Shown: positions 9,738-20,640, counted from the first letter of the stretch. The stretch: DNA of 64,000 bases from Aporrectodea caliginosa (GCA_020284085.1 JACEVL010000804.1:225001-289000); one strand, 5' to 3'. Numbers and translations: made by a program. The notes: generated from the letters alone by a model not told the origin.

Positions 9738-10801
9738 GGGTGGTTGCATCTCTAATGGAAAGTTTTCAACTTCAGTTGTTTACTTTCGCCAACCCGGCAT
9801 TCCGTGCCAATTGGTTTAGAAGTAATGTAGCCCAAAATTATCAGGATTGAACAATATCTAGGACTGCCACAACGTCTTTGAAATTTTGACTTTTACAGAT
9901 AATTTTCGTCATTTCGAGTATAAGTATTTTATTCGCATTTTGGACCTATGTTTAGTTTTCAACAGAAAAGCTGGATGATTTTACTTAAGCACAACTTAAA
10001 AATAACTTCTACAATGTTTATGTTCTCGTTGATTGTTTATTATTAATTTTTATTGGCATTTTAGTGGTATTTGATCCGTGAGTTCCTGAGACCGATAACC
10101 ACAAATCTATTCGAACAAGCATACACAACAGGGTGCAGTGGAAAATAAGCGAAAATTAGAAATTCGAAAAGTAATAGCAACCAAAAGTTGCCTAATGGCA
10201 TGGATCAAACAGTGTTCAAAGTTTGAAAAAAAAATATTAATGTCTTCCGCCCCCACCAGAGGGCCAAAGTTACGAGACAAAGCGTTTTTCGAGAAAATTT
10301 TAGGTTTTCTTGTAAAATATTCTAATTGAAAACTAATTAACTGCCAGTCAATATACCGCTAGAAAGAGCTCTTAAAACTGAATAAAATGATGTGTTAATT
10401 TTCAGAATATGACCATATTTGTAGAAGTTATTAACTTTTTACCATTTCCTCAATAATAATAATAACTCTAATAAATAATTTTAATCACTAATCAGTGTAA
10501 TCACTAGTAACCAGGCATGCAATAAATGTAATTGTGCTGTAATCTGGACCTACTACACTACTACAGGCAGTTGAATTTATTCCTGGTTTAAGTGTTCACA
10601 TTTCATGGTTGATTACAACTATTATGCTTACTGTTCGAGTGCTCCCATATTTGATAAAGGGTGAAACTTTGACGGTGTTGTGGCAGTCCTAAATATTAAA
10701 AATTTTTCAAACAACTTTTTGTGTGATGTTTCTGGATGGAATGGAACCAAATGGAACCTTGGCGAACATTAGTTTCACACTTTTGTTTTTAAGAACCACC
10801 C
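9738..10801. mobile_element. TA-flanked DNA transposon A, non-autonomous
   Basis: GGGTGGTT starts at 9738 and AACCACCC ends at 10801, both next to TA. About 100-150 bp inside each end is the inverted pair TAGGACTGCCACAAC (9858, +) and GTTGTGGCAGTCCTA (about 10677), with looser similarity between. No transposase can be seen in the ~1-kb interior. A 63-codon frame at 10138-10329 has no motif. End sequence and TA duplication link it to elements at 15283, 23157 and 63398. Confidence 0.75.
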
Positions 10802-10803
10802 TA

Positions 10804-11028
10804 ATACATACATACATACATACATACATACATACATACATACATACATACATACATACATACATACATACATACATACATACATACATACATACATACA
10901 TACATACATACATACATACATACATACATACATACATACATACATACATACATACATACATACATACATACATACATACATACATACATACATACATACA
11001 TACATACATACATACATACATACATACA

Positions 11029-11062
<34 letters not shown>

Positions 11063-11085
11063 CATACATACATACATACATACAT
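10804..11085. repeat. (TACA)n microsatellite, ~280 bp
   Basis: Nearly perfect TACA array, with one TATA change at about 11055. Long open frames on both strands are repeat translations. Confidence 0.95.
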
Positions 11086-11340
11086 CAGTCACAGCCCTGC
11101 CAATATTACTTGTATACGAAAATTCCGAGAGGCAGCTCGGACGGAAGTTGGCCTGTCTATTTGAAACAAACGTGCCACTCAAAGTATACAACAGCTCTTA
11201 ATCGTTGTTTCTGCTAAATTTGAAAGCCTCGCAAATATTATTTACTTCAGATTCATTGCGTTGAATGTCGCCATATCTGGAGTTTTTAAGTCGTTCTGGA
11301 AATAGAAACAGTATTTCCAAGGGAAGCTGAAACTCCGCCA
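11086..11340. other. No gene seen
   Basis: Unique sequence between the TACA array and a SINE; no supported feature. Confidence 0.35.
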
Positions 11341-11341
11341 C

Positions 11342-11718
11342 CGCTCGTACTCTGGCAATACCAGTGCCAAGCCTGGACTGGCACCTGCCCTCTTATACCG
11401 AGGCTAAGAAAATGAAGTCACTGACACTGCATTCATTCATTCATTCATTCATTCATTCATTCATTCATTTCAGATATTTATATAGCGCCCCTTCAAGATT
11501 TCTACTCAGAGGCGCTCCCGACTACAGCGCGGACACTGAATCGGAGTTTCACGCCGAAGCGCATGAGCAATTGCGAGTGAAGGACTTGCCCAGGGTCCCT
11601 ACGCGGCAGCTTGAGGTGGATTCGAACTCGCAACCCTCCGGCTGCATGGCACCGAACATACCCCTACACCACCGCGCCCCACGTACGCATGGCTGCCTCC
11701 TATGCTAACTTAAGGAAC
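11342..11718 (+). mobile_element. SINE family 2, partial, interrupted by SINE family 1
   Basis: The 3' half of SINE 2 (ACCGAGGCTAAGAAAATGAA) breaks off near 11430 and resumes at about 11688 as CATGGCTGCCTCCTATGCTA, matching 5999-6020. The intervening 11431-11687 is a minus-strand SINE 1 with its (ATTC)n tail. The pyrimidine tail continues into the 11718-11955 TCC/TTC array. Confidence 0.6.
11431..11687 (-). mobile_element. tRNA-derived SINE (family 1)
   Basis: On the minus strand the head is GGGGCGCGGTGGTGTAGGGG (A box TGGTGTAGGGG) with the B box GAGTTCGAATCCACC. The body contains GACCCTGGGCAAGTCCTTC. The 3' end is GGGGCGCTATATAAAT followed by (GAAT)n. Another near-complete copy is at 28237-28455. 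Many 5'-truncated copies that keep only the GGCGCTATATAAAT end are scattered in the window. Confidence 0.75.
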
Positions 11719-11955
11719 CACTCCTCTTTTTCTTCTCCCTCCTCCATCTCTTCTTGTTGTTCGTTCTTTTTGTTCTTGTTCTTGTTATTCTTCTTCTTCT
11801 TCCTTCCTTTTTTTCCTCTTTTTCTCCTCCTCCTTCTATTTCTGCTCCGCCTCCTCCTCCTCTCCTCCTTCTCCTCCTCCTCCTCCTCCTCCTCCTTCTC
11901 CTCCTCCTCTTCCTCTTCCACTTCCTCTTTTTCTTCCTCTTCCTCTTCCTATTCT
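11718..11955. repeat. (TCC/TTC)n polypyrimidine tract
   Basis: Strand-asymmetric pyrimidine array continuing from a SINE tail. Confidence 0.9.
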
Positions 11956-11959
11956 ATAA

Positions 11960-12480
11960 ACTACGGTGCCTTTAATTGCGCGCAAATCATATATTAGTTT
12001 TATTGAGAAAAACAATCTGACAAAAACGCAGAAATGCTAACATGAGTGATACTGGATAAAAAAAGTTAATTAGAAAATTTTAAAATAACCTGGTAAATAT
12101 ATTTTTATATAAGGATCTGGGAATAAATTGAGAGTTGTCTTTGGGTGGGAGAGTATGGTTGTGTGCTCTAGGTCTTAATTGGTGAAAGGAGAGGGGTCGG
12201 AGTGGAGGTAGGAGTTGGTGAAGTACATGCTTAAGGTTGTGTAATAAATTATGAAGAAGAGGAGTTTTGCATCGGCTATATTAGCACTAGAATAAAATTA
12301 TAGACTATCCCTGACGCAAATGTCGTGGCAGAACCAACAGGTATGACGCGTGTCAACTTGATGGTCTTGAGTGCAACAGGAAGCCAATGGAGCGCTTAAT
12401 TAGTCTTTAATTGCAGAATCATGAATCTATTAATAAAATCTAACAAGCCTTTGCTGAAATTAGACTGCCTGAAAAGATAG
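11960..12480. other. No gene seen; degraded repeat
   Basis: 12120-12400 (GAGAGTTGTCTTTGGG...GGAAGCCAATGGAGCGC) is weakly like 7600-7860 and reads like an old retroposon body. Short duplicated units (ATACTGGGGCATGCAGGCAT) occur at 12510 and 12562. Confidence 0.4.
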
Positions 12481-12721
12481 TAGAATGAGAACGGAGAGAG
12501 GAAGCATATACTGGGGCATGCAGGCATATGGAGAAAGACTAAAAGAGGAATGGGAACACATATACTGGGGCATGCAGGCATATGGAGAGAAACTTACAGA
12601 GAGAAGGCGCAAGGAAAGTAGGAAGACAGGAAAAGAACGAGGTCAAGGAAGGGAGGAATAGTTAAAGGAGGAGAGCAGAATATAATACAACAGCGAAGCA
12701 GAGATAGGGAAAGGTGAAATA

Positions 12722-12722
<1 letters not shown>

Positions 12723-12771
<49 letters not shown>

Positions 12772-12990
12772 CAGACAGACAGAGACAGAGACAGAGACAG
12801 AGACAGAGACAGAGACAGATACAGAGACAGAGACAGAGACAGAGACAGAGACAGAGACAGAGACAGAGACAGAGACAGAGACAGATAGAGAGAGAACAGA
12901 GACAGAGACAGATACAGAGACAGAGACAGAGACAGAGACAGAGACAGAAACAGAGACAGAGACAGAGACAGAGACAGAGACAGATAGAGG
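12723..12990. repeat. (GA)n followed by (GACAGA)n hexanucleotide array
   Basis: A pure GA tract at 12723-12765, then about 215 bp of near-perfect GACAGA repeats. Confidence 0.95.
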
Positions 12991-13194
12991 CCCAGAGAGG
13001 AAAAGACAGATAGATGGTGGATCAGATAGAAACATAAATTTTAACTGAGACAGATAAATAGGCTTTTGCACAGTAGCAGATAGAAGCATACGTAATTACG
13101 TATGCGGTGTTACACAGGACCAGACGGAGAAAGAGTGTAAGACACAACTGAATGAGAGACAGGCAGAGTAACATCAGCGAGAAACAGGAGGTAA

Positions 13195-13320
13195 GCGACA
13201 AGAGGAATGGAGAGGGAAGAGAGGAAAGGAGAGAGGAGAAAGATAAAAGATGACAGCGACTCAGAAATATATAGAGGGGGGGGACAAAACGACAAAGTCA
13301 TAGAGAGGGAGAGAGGGATG

Positions 13321-13361
<41 letters not shown>

Positions 13362-13400
13362 AACAGAGAGAGACAGAGAGAGAAGGGAGAGACATAGGCT
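13195..13400. repeat. Purine-rich (GA)n region
   Basis: GAGAGA with GACAGA interruptions, densest at 13328-13385. Confidence 0.85.
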
Positions 13401-13819
13401 GGGACAGATCGAGACAAACGCCAGGACCCAGTCTAATTTCTCGTCAGATCTTCCGGTGGCATCTCCTTTCTTCTTCCATCTTCTTCGCCGCATTGTTCGC
13501 CATCATCAGCATCTCTCAGCATCATCTTCTCAGCAGGATCCGCAGCTAACCAACCGCCCAAGGCTCCATCTCCTCTGTTCCTCGCCGCATCACACGACGA
13601 CGTGACGAATTCCAACGCCAGTTGCAGCAGCAGCAGATACAATAGCATCTCAGCATCTCAGAGATGGACGCATTATCAATAACTAGGCCATCACAACTAC
13701 CAGCCGACCTTTAATATCAGCACGACACAAAACCACTCTCAGACTCACTGGCATGCATCCATCCGTGCATACACAGTAGGTTCACAAAAGGCTCTGCATA
13801 AATAGCCATGCATATAAAT

Positions 13820-13820
<1 letters not shown>
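13401..13820. other. No gene seen
   Basis: Overlapping frames on both strands here are short and lack motifs. GCAGCAGCAGCAG at 13622-13635 is the only short repeat. Confidence 0.35.
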
Positions 13821-13880
<60 letters not shown>

Positions 13881-13920
13881 TGTGTGTGTGTGTGCGTGCG
13901 TGCATGTTTGTGTGTGTGTA
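13821..13920. repeat. (TA)n then (TG)n microsatellite
   Basis: About 60 bp of TA followed by ~40 bp of TG/CG-type dinucleotides. Confidence 0.95.
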
Positions 13921-14149
13921 CAATGATCACTCTTGACATAATTATGTAGATAATAATTTATATGGTCAGTATTTATTTAAATAAAGTGCTTCTGACACAG
14001 GCCAAAGTGTTTTATGCATATGCAAAAGCACATCCAAGGTTAACAGAATAAGCTTCGCACTTATTTAGTTGAAGGTGATTATTAATGCTTTGATGTATTA
14101 ATCTTTTGTTTCCATGTGTTTAACTGCACTTCCCACTCATTCCTTTTAC

Positions 14150-14419
14150 TTTCGATATTTAGTTTAAATTAGTTAAGGTTAGTTAAGATTTTTATGTTAA
14201 TCAAGTCAACAACTGTTATACTTAGTAAAGCATCTTTCGGTCGCCACATATTCTATTGAAATTACATAGAGGTGTCCCTACTTAGCGGGATCTTTGATCC
14301 CTTCAGGGCCTTCCCTTGTGGCATTCAACAATCCATACTTAAAAGTGCAATCTGATTTGTAATATTATTGTTTATCGTTGTTTGGCTACAAATAAACGAT
14401 TGATTGATTGATTGATTGA
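14150..14419 (+). mobile_element. LINE-like 3' tail, copy 1
   Basis: Shared order with 37895-38262 and the minus strand of 46262-46575: TTAGTTAAGGTTAGTTAAG, then a GTCGCC/GTGGCC block, then TTAGCGGGATCTTTGATCCC and a CCTTCC stretch, ending in AATAAACGATTGATTGATTG. Three copies with one 3' end and a short tandem tail point to a non-LTR retrotransposon or a SINE that uses its tail. No coding part remains. Confidence 0.5.
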
Positions 14420-15258
14420 ACAGCTGGCGTGTTCACGTATATTATACCTAATCAAATGAAACATTCGACACACACATACAACACGTATATATTACATAAT
14501 ATATACGTATGCATATACTGTATACAAACACTCATCTTTAGGCAGATATGTATATACGCAAATATAATATACAATAATGGATGTAAGGGTTAACCTTGTT
14601 TGGTCCTCTTTGCCGGTGTTTGGTCACTGTCATTTTAGAAGGCTAATATCCCCTTTGATTCACACTCAGATTATACGAACCATCGAAATAGTAATATCGT
14701 ATCTTGGCAATATGTATATATAATATATATAAAAATGTATATATAGGGCCTATAATATATATATGTATATATTGCGTTGATCATTGCAATAATTTCTGTT
14801 TTTCTCACCCCTTTGAAGTCCCACCTAATTATGCGATTATCTTATGCATGAGATATTCTTGTCCATTACTATACACAGCAATAGCGTGTATTGTGCAGAA
14901 ACATTTTAGGGATATATATGTAGATCTATTCATATTGCTCACACGATATTAATACTGATTTAAATATTATGTATAGCCTACTTTTAATTTTGATTTACAA
15001 TATAAGCCTACAAATTGCTTCGTATACTAAAGGTTTTGAAAAGCAGAATGTATAGGCCTAGTAGAGTTTCATATGATCATAATTATGTACCATTGAGCAT
15101 TCACAGGGAGAGAAAGGGAACAGAAGCAGTCTTAAATAGGCAGATACCAGGACATTTACACGTACGCAGCCAGATCGGTAGATAAACAAAGAAAACAGAT
15201 GCTGTGGTCGACAAACAGTGACATCACTGACATAGGCATAAATAAAATTAGAGAGTCT
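14420..15258. other. No gene seen; AT-rich intergenic DNA
   Basis: Several short TA-rich stretches (14480-14560, 14710-14770). No supported gene. Confidence 0.4.
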
Positions 15259-15282
15259 CCGTATATATATATATATATATTA

Positions 15283-17322
15283 GGGTGACACTCAAAATTA
15301 AAGTTTTAAATTTTAAAAGTCTCACCCTTTCAGATGGTTATATACATTTAAGTAACTCTTCAGAAATTTTTTGAAATTAATTGGTTAATATTTAAAGGTC
15401 GCTCAACGCTGGAAAAGTTTTACATTATGGTCAGTGCTAAACACAATGATGATATACATATATATGGTCTTTATGCCACTACTGTTTAACAAGTCCCTTT
15501 ATGATTGTTTGTTGTTTGAGTCTGGATATTTCCTTCCCATGGTTCTCAACCACCTGCAGTAGGTATTACTTCTGTTCTTCCTGATTTTGCAAGCACTCCA
15601 TTGAATGACTGACTGTATCAGTGCGTCGACGCGTTCGACCGCATCATTTACGACTTTGAAGCCCATAACTCGGCGACGAGCCAAGAGAAAGTTGTCGTTT
15701 GTCTGTCATGCGCTTGGAAGTAGTTGTAGAAAGTCTGCAGGAATATCCAGTGCAGCAAAGAGTTTCTTAGTGTTTGTAGTTACAAAATCATATAGCTCTC
15801 ATAGTGGTACTTCCTGCACATTAACTTTGATATGCCAAAGAGGTTCATCGCATGCTAGACGTTTGAGGGCTGCAACCATTGCTATCATCAGAAGCAGCCG
15901 AATCAAACCATGCCAGGCCAGCCAACATCTCGCTCAAGTACCACAAATGGTTTGAAAAGCTATGTGCTGCTGCTTTAGCGACGGTCTCATTTGCTGCATT
16001 GTTACAAATGAGCTGCTGCAACTGTTGCAAGTTATTCCAGGGTGCTGACATTGGACACTGGAATGTGCACAATGCCTTGAGATACACCTGAAGAACAAAA
16101 TAGATTGAACTCAAGCCGGCTTAGCAGTTTAAACGCAGTCGGATGAAAATGAGAAAGGAAGAGGTAGATTTTCAAACAATATATCAACTTCCCCATCCAC
16201 TGCATTCTGTGGAAAGCTCCGGGAACAACGATGTGTTGTTCATCAACAGGTGGGACGTCTAAAAATATCAAAGCTAGTCCCAAAAGCTCTTTGTAGTCAT
16301 CTCATGCATGAAAATTCTTCAACTGACCTTGCACAAAACTGACCAAGTCATCTCTGACTGGCCCCAGCAGTGAAACAATCAAATATTCAACCATGTCATT
16401 CCTATGGCCATCTTTATCAATCGAGCTGCAAGATTTCACAAATTTTTCTAACAGTTTCATTGTAGGTCTGCTTGATTTTACTGTCAGAGTATCAAAGACT
16501 CTCCTATGATCAGCTCATGCACATGATGTCTGCAGGGCAAGCTTAGAAGATTTGTCTTAAGCTTGAGCTCCAGCAGAACACATGGTCCTGCAAGAAGGCT
16601 GGTTTTGCTAGACATGTCAAAAGACATAGGTCGTATGCGGCCAACTATATTCTACTCTTCAGGCAAGTTGAAAACAGCTGAAGCTTGTGCTTTGCGTGTT
16701 CCATTAGGCAGTAAAGGAACTCCTAAGAATTTCATTTTTCCTTCACCTGATACCAGCACAACCAGCCGGTCAACATGTTATGTTGATGTCAACTTGCCAT
16801 CCCAATGAACTGTAAGTGGAACCTCGGGAGCACACTGCACAGGCCACTAATCCATCTACAATACTAAGCCGTAGTTGTAGCCTACTCATCAGTAAGTAAA
16901 AAATTATTAAATGTCAAATGCTGTTCTAAAATAATAAATTAATGCATTACATTTTGTTCTCTTTTTACAGCTTCAATATAACAAAGACATGCAAAATCTT
17001 TATATTAATTTATTGGTTTTTAATAAAGTGAATAATAACTGTACTATCCAAAATGATTGATGAAGAAAGTATAACAGGGGAAATTAAAATCAGAATTAAA
17101 AAATTTCATTGGCAGCGCAGACAAAAAATTTTTGAGCGTATTTACTTTTATTAACATTGTGTGTCTCTATTGAAAGTTCAGTGACCTTGAGCGACCTCTA
17201 AATGTTTCTAGATTTCACTAAAATTTTCTACAGATGTCACTAATATCATAGAGAACACTTTTGAGGGGTGAGACTTTAGAAAATCTAAAAATAATATTTG
17301 TGTGTATTGTTCAGTGTCACCC
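15283..17322 (-). mobile_element. TA-flanked DNA transposon B with degraded transposase
   Basis: TAGGGTGACACT at the left (TA 15281-15282) and AGTGTCACCCTA at the right (TA 17323-17324) are inverted. The similarity continues inward with AAAGTCTCACCC and TTTAAAGGTCGCTCA (left, about 15397) against TGAGCGACCTCTAAA (right, about 17186), so the inverted repeats are ~150 bp. The element is 2040 bp, inserted in a (TA)n microsatellite, and carries the transposase remnant at 15499-16834 on the minus strand. Confidence 0.85.
15499..16834 (-). pseudogene. Transposase-like protein of element B (HWDGK / CRHH family), degraded
   Basis: Reading the minus strand from 16834 and allowing stops and frameshifts gives, in order: PEVPLTVHWDGKLTST, VDRLVVLVSGEGKMKFLGVP, KAQASAVFNLPEE-stop-N, SFDMSSKTSLLAGPCVLLEL, LSLPCRHHVHELIIG, then (16283 down) GAFHRMQWMGKLIYCLKIYL, (16090 down) VYLKALCTFQ-PMSAPWNNL and SNHLWYLSEMLAGLAWFDSA, and at the end GFKVVNDAVERVDALIQS. 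The order IHWDGK, LLGVPxLxxGT, CFDTTSSNTGxxxGACVLLE, CRHHxxE, RWMAKAIYSLK, HLWYLSEELVALAFFD, LKVVNDxAERGVALIQ is one I recall from a large uncharacterised metazoan family. Here it sits between proper terminal repeats, which marks it as the element's own protein. The aspartates of HWDGK and FDM are plausible catalytic residues; that is inference. The N-terminus is missing or unreadable. Confidence 0.7.
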
Positions 17323-17407
17323 TAATATATATATATATATATTCATACGGAGAGTTGATAATAAGAAGCTATATACGGGACGCAGCGATGATGATTTATA
17401 TGGACGC

Positions 17408-17772
17408 ATAAATGGATAGATGGATGAATGGATAGATGGATGAATGGATAGATGGATGAATGGATAGATGGATGAATGGATAGATGGATGAATGGATAGA
17501 TGGATGAATGGATAGATGGATGAATGGATAGATGGATGAATGGATAGATGGATGAATGGATAGATGGATGAATGGATAGATGGATGAATGGATAGATGGA
17601 TGAATGGATAGATGGATGAATGGATAGATGGATGAATGGATAGATGGATGAATGGATAGATGGATGAATGGATAGATGGATGAATGGATAGATGGATGAA
17701 TGGATAGATGGATGAATGGATAGATGGATGAATGGATAGATGGATGAATGGATGGATAGATGGATGAATGGC
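17408..17772. repeat. 16-bp tandem repeat (GATGGATGAATGGATA)n
   Basis: About 22 nearly identical 16-bp units. The 378-codon and 144-codon frames over it are pure repeat. Confidence 0.95.
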
Positions 17773-17835
17773 TTCATGGATAGGATAGAAAGATGAAAGA
17801 ATGGATGAATCGACTGAGGGATAAACGGACATGGA

Positions 17836-17857
17836 TTTATGTATGTATATATGCAGG

Positions 17858-17890
<33 letters not shown>

Positions 17891-18220
17891 GGAATGGATG
17901 GATGGATGGATGGATGGATGGATGGATTGATGGATGGATGGATGGATGAATAGATGGGTGGATGAACGGGTAGATGGATGGATTGATGGATTGATGGATG
18001 GATGGATGGATGGATGGATGGATGAATAGATGGGTGGATCAACGGGTAGATGGATGGATTGATGGATTGATGGATGGATGGATGGATGAATAGATGGGTG
18101 GATGAACGGGTAGATGGATGGATTGATGGATTGATGGATGGATGGATGGATGAATAGATGGGTGGATGAACGGGTGGATAAATGGACCGACGGGCGGATG
18201 AATAGATAGATGGATGGGTT
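17836..18220. repeat. GTAT and GATG arrays with higher-order units
   Basis: A GTAT run (17852-17887) is followed by GATG repeats in which AATAGATGGGTGGATGAACG recurs at 17949, 18025, 18089 and 18153 (spacing 76, 64, 64 bp), so there is a second level of periodicity. Confidence 0.85.
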
Positions 18221-18519
18221 GTGGAATTGATACAGAAAGCGACTGGATTGGTAATTGAGGTGGAGAATTTCCAATTAGGAAGCGAGTGTGTACGGTGGGA
18301 GGAGGGGAGGAGGGAAGCATCCATTGGTGGAAGAGCCTGATGATGGGCGGCAGGGATTAATTGCAACGTCATCATCAGCTGCCAATCGATGGAAAAGACG
18401 CTGGAAGAGAAGTCATGTGGAAGAATAGTGGAAAAATAAACACTTACGTTCACACATAGGCTACATATAGGATGATAGTAATATAATGATACTCGTTGAA
18501 AATTAACTCAAACTGACCA

Positions 18520-18766
18520 GTATTGTAATGTATTGTATCTATCAATTTATATAGCGCCTCTCGCAGAGCACACCAATCAGAGGCGCTCCCAGTGCGAAAG
18601 ACCCAGAGAAAAGAAAGAGGTCTTCAGACAACGAAAAGAGGCACTTGGCCCATCAGTTAATAAACAGGAACGTGTCAAAGGAGGAAGCAAATTCCATAGT
18701 GCAGGGCCAATGAAGGCAAAGGTTCGCGTTTTAGCCAGAGCAGTTCTCGCTCGCGGGACAAAGAGT
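18520..18766 (-). mobile_element. TATAGCGCC repeat, longer copy
   Basis: It starts with ATTTATATAGCGCCTCTC at 18547 and runs through AGGCGCTCCC, GAGGTCTTCAGAC and AAATTCCATAGTGCAGG to 18766, where a hAT MITE is inserted. It is the same 3' end as SINE 1 but with a different body. Orientation is judged from the GGCGCTATATAAAT end. Confidence 0.5.
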
Positions 18767-18921
18767 CAGTGCATATTTTAACTGTATAACTACTTGGACA
18801 AATGTAGTTTTAGGATTTGTCCCATGTAATACTCAACTTTCAATGTTAGTTTCCAATAACATTGAAGGTAGAGTTGCAGTCTGCCCCAGTAGTCGAATAC
18901 CATTAAAATAATTATGCACTG
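18767..18921. mobile_element. hAT-type MITE, CAGTGCATAT family, copy 1
   Basis: The ends are CAGTGCATATTTTAACTG and ATTATGCACTG, with CAAAGAGT duplicated on both sides (18759-18766, 18922-18929). The interior has the hairpin-forming CAATGTTAGTTTCCAATAAC and one AACTACTTGGACAAAT unit. The second copy, in opposite orientation, is at 50700-50898. Confidence 0.9.
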
Positions 18922-18981
18922 CAAAGAGTACGCAGTAAGATTACATTAAATAGTAGTACCAGATGATAACAAGTTTGTTAA

Positions 18982-19937
18982 CCCTAGGGCTACCAAGCTT
19001 TTTTGTGACATCGGCTACCAAGGGGGGGTGGTTACCACCCCCTGGATTTCGTGTTTGGTTTCACATATCATAACTTGTAATATAGCAATGGATTCAGCAT
19101 TCATTTCTGCACAGAATGGTATATTTAGTTGTACATTATGTGAATGCACCTCGAAATTACATCACTTTTAACAACGGAACCCATTAATTAGCAATATTTT
19201 ATATTATTGCGTACATTTTGTACTTTTTGGATAAACATTAAACAAATATAAGATTATGTGTGTTTTGAAACTAATCTATGTATAAAAGATACACACAATC
19301 ATCCCTACACATGTTTATATAGCATAAATGTACATCCATACATATATATCCATACATATATATCGGTTTACGTTGTAATGCTGTATTCAGCCATTTTCAC
19401 ACATATTACGCGTTTTATTATTTATTTTGATCACTTCCGGTATTCAAAAGACAAAGATGTAGGTATGCAAATGAAGCCCTTTATTCCCTCTAAAGAATGG
19501 TATATTTGTTTCTCTTCCAGGAAGACAAATGAATACGCTACAGACAAAAACTAAGGGGGAGTGCTTCCATTCAGCCATTTACGCGTATTATTATTTATTT
19601 TGAGCACTTCCGGTTGTCTAAAGTCAACTCAGTGACCATAGAAATCTAGCCCCACATTCCCTCTATAGAATGGTATAATTTGTGTCTCTTAATATTAAAT
19701 GACGGATAAGATATAGTCGAAAAATAGGGGGGTGGTATCCACCCCCCCTGGTACCTCGGGTATATTGGGTATAACTTTTGAACGGTGTGAGATATCATCT
19801 CACATTTTACCTCAAAACGTGTGTAAATGAACCCCCTACAGCTACCTAAAGGTCAAATTTTTATTCCATACGAAAAAGTTTGAGATAAAAAAAAAACCTA
19901 GGGGGGTGGCAACCACCCCCCTTGGTAGCCCGAGAGG
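18982..19937. mobile_element. piggyBac-like non-autonomous element with TTAA duplication
   Basis: TTAA (18978-18981) is followed by CCCTAGGGCTACCAAG, and the right end CTTGGTAGCCCGAGAGG is followed by TTAA (19938-19941). TTAA targets and CCCT-type ends are typical of piggyBac, though Kolobok also uses TTAA. Inside are three perfect hairpins, GGGGGTGG-NNN-CCACCCCC, at about 19024-19043 (loop TTA), 19727-19748 (TAT) and 19900-19919 (CAA), each followed or preceded by a CTACCAAG/CTTGGTAG word. Two ~190-bp units with TTATTTTGA-CACTTCCGGT and GAATGGTATA are repeated at 19400-19510 and 19575-19680. No transposase is present. Confidence 0.75.
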
Positions 19938-20033
19938 TTAACAGGAGTCGAATTTAACTGTATGGCAGCCTGCAAGACGCCTATCTATCTGTCCTACTGC
20001 TCATGTTACAGTCGCCCTCTAGGGAGTGAAAGG

Positions 20034-20112
20034 CTGAGTCAACTTTATGGGGCTAGCGGGCATCGATCCCGCGTACTTCTGATCTTCGTGCCAGCGTGTT
20101 ACCATTCAACCA
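20034..20112 (-). repeat. tRNA-like SINE head
   Basis: The minus strand reads GGATGGTTGAATGGTAACAC (A-box-like) and GGGATCGATGCCCGC (B-box-like). It is a piece of a tRNA-derived SINE, cut by the hAT element at 20137. It is not a functional tRNA: the acceptor stem does not pair. Confidence 0.45.
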
Positions 20113-20535
20113 TCCTCCGCATACATATGTATTTACTAGGGCTGCGCGTTAATCGCCGTTAACGCCCGCGATTAACGCGTTAAAAAAATTTGCGATTAAT
20201 TATTTTAACGCAAAATTAACGCGTTAAAAGTCTCTGGATAAAAAGTCTAAGATAAAAAAAGTATAATAAAAAATTTAAGTTCTTATAATCAATATTTCTC
20301 AAATAATCGGTTGTCGTCCAATTCTGTTGAGTCACTCAGTACTACTACTACTCTCTCTCTCTCCTGCATGCGTACATTCGGTTCTCCGGTGCATGTTCTA
20401 TTCACTCGTTTATTGACATCAAAGAAACATGTCGATTTAAAAGAAATCAAGGTTGATTTGTGTCGAACACTGGAGTCAAAGAAAATACGCAAAACAGTTA
20501 TGGATGAACAATGTAGATTTAAATCTTGATAAAGT

Positions 20536-20640
20536 ATTTGTCGATACTGCAACCGAGAATTTCAATACCACCGGAGTATTTCGTCGTTCTCTTACCACAT
20601 GCCTTCGTCGCATGCGGCTCGGAAAATGGAAGGACGGTGA
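20536..20640 (+). pseudogene. BED-type zinc finger remnant of hAT transposase
   Basis: In the frame beginning at 20536 the plus strand reads ICRYCNREFQYHRSISSFSY then HMPSSHAARKMEGR and a stop. The C-x2-C-x15-H-x4-H spacing fits a BED zinc finger, the DNA-binding domain at the N-terminus of many hAT transposases. The frame is closed upstream by TAA at 20530. Confidence 0.65.

Noticed and set aside
10707..11217. Frames of 94-164 codons
   Set aside because: TACA repeat translations.
17408..17772. CRISPR-like regular array
   Set aside because: Units are contiguous with no spacers, and the DNA is plainly eukaryotic.
17317..18453. 378-codon minus-strand frame
   Set aside because: Translation of the 16-bp and GATG arrays ([12 protein letters not shown]).
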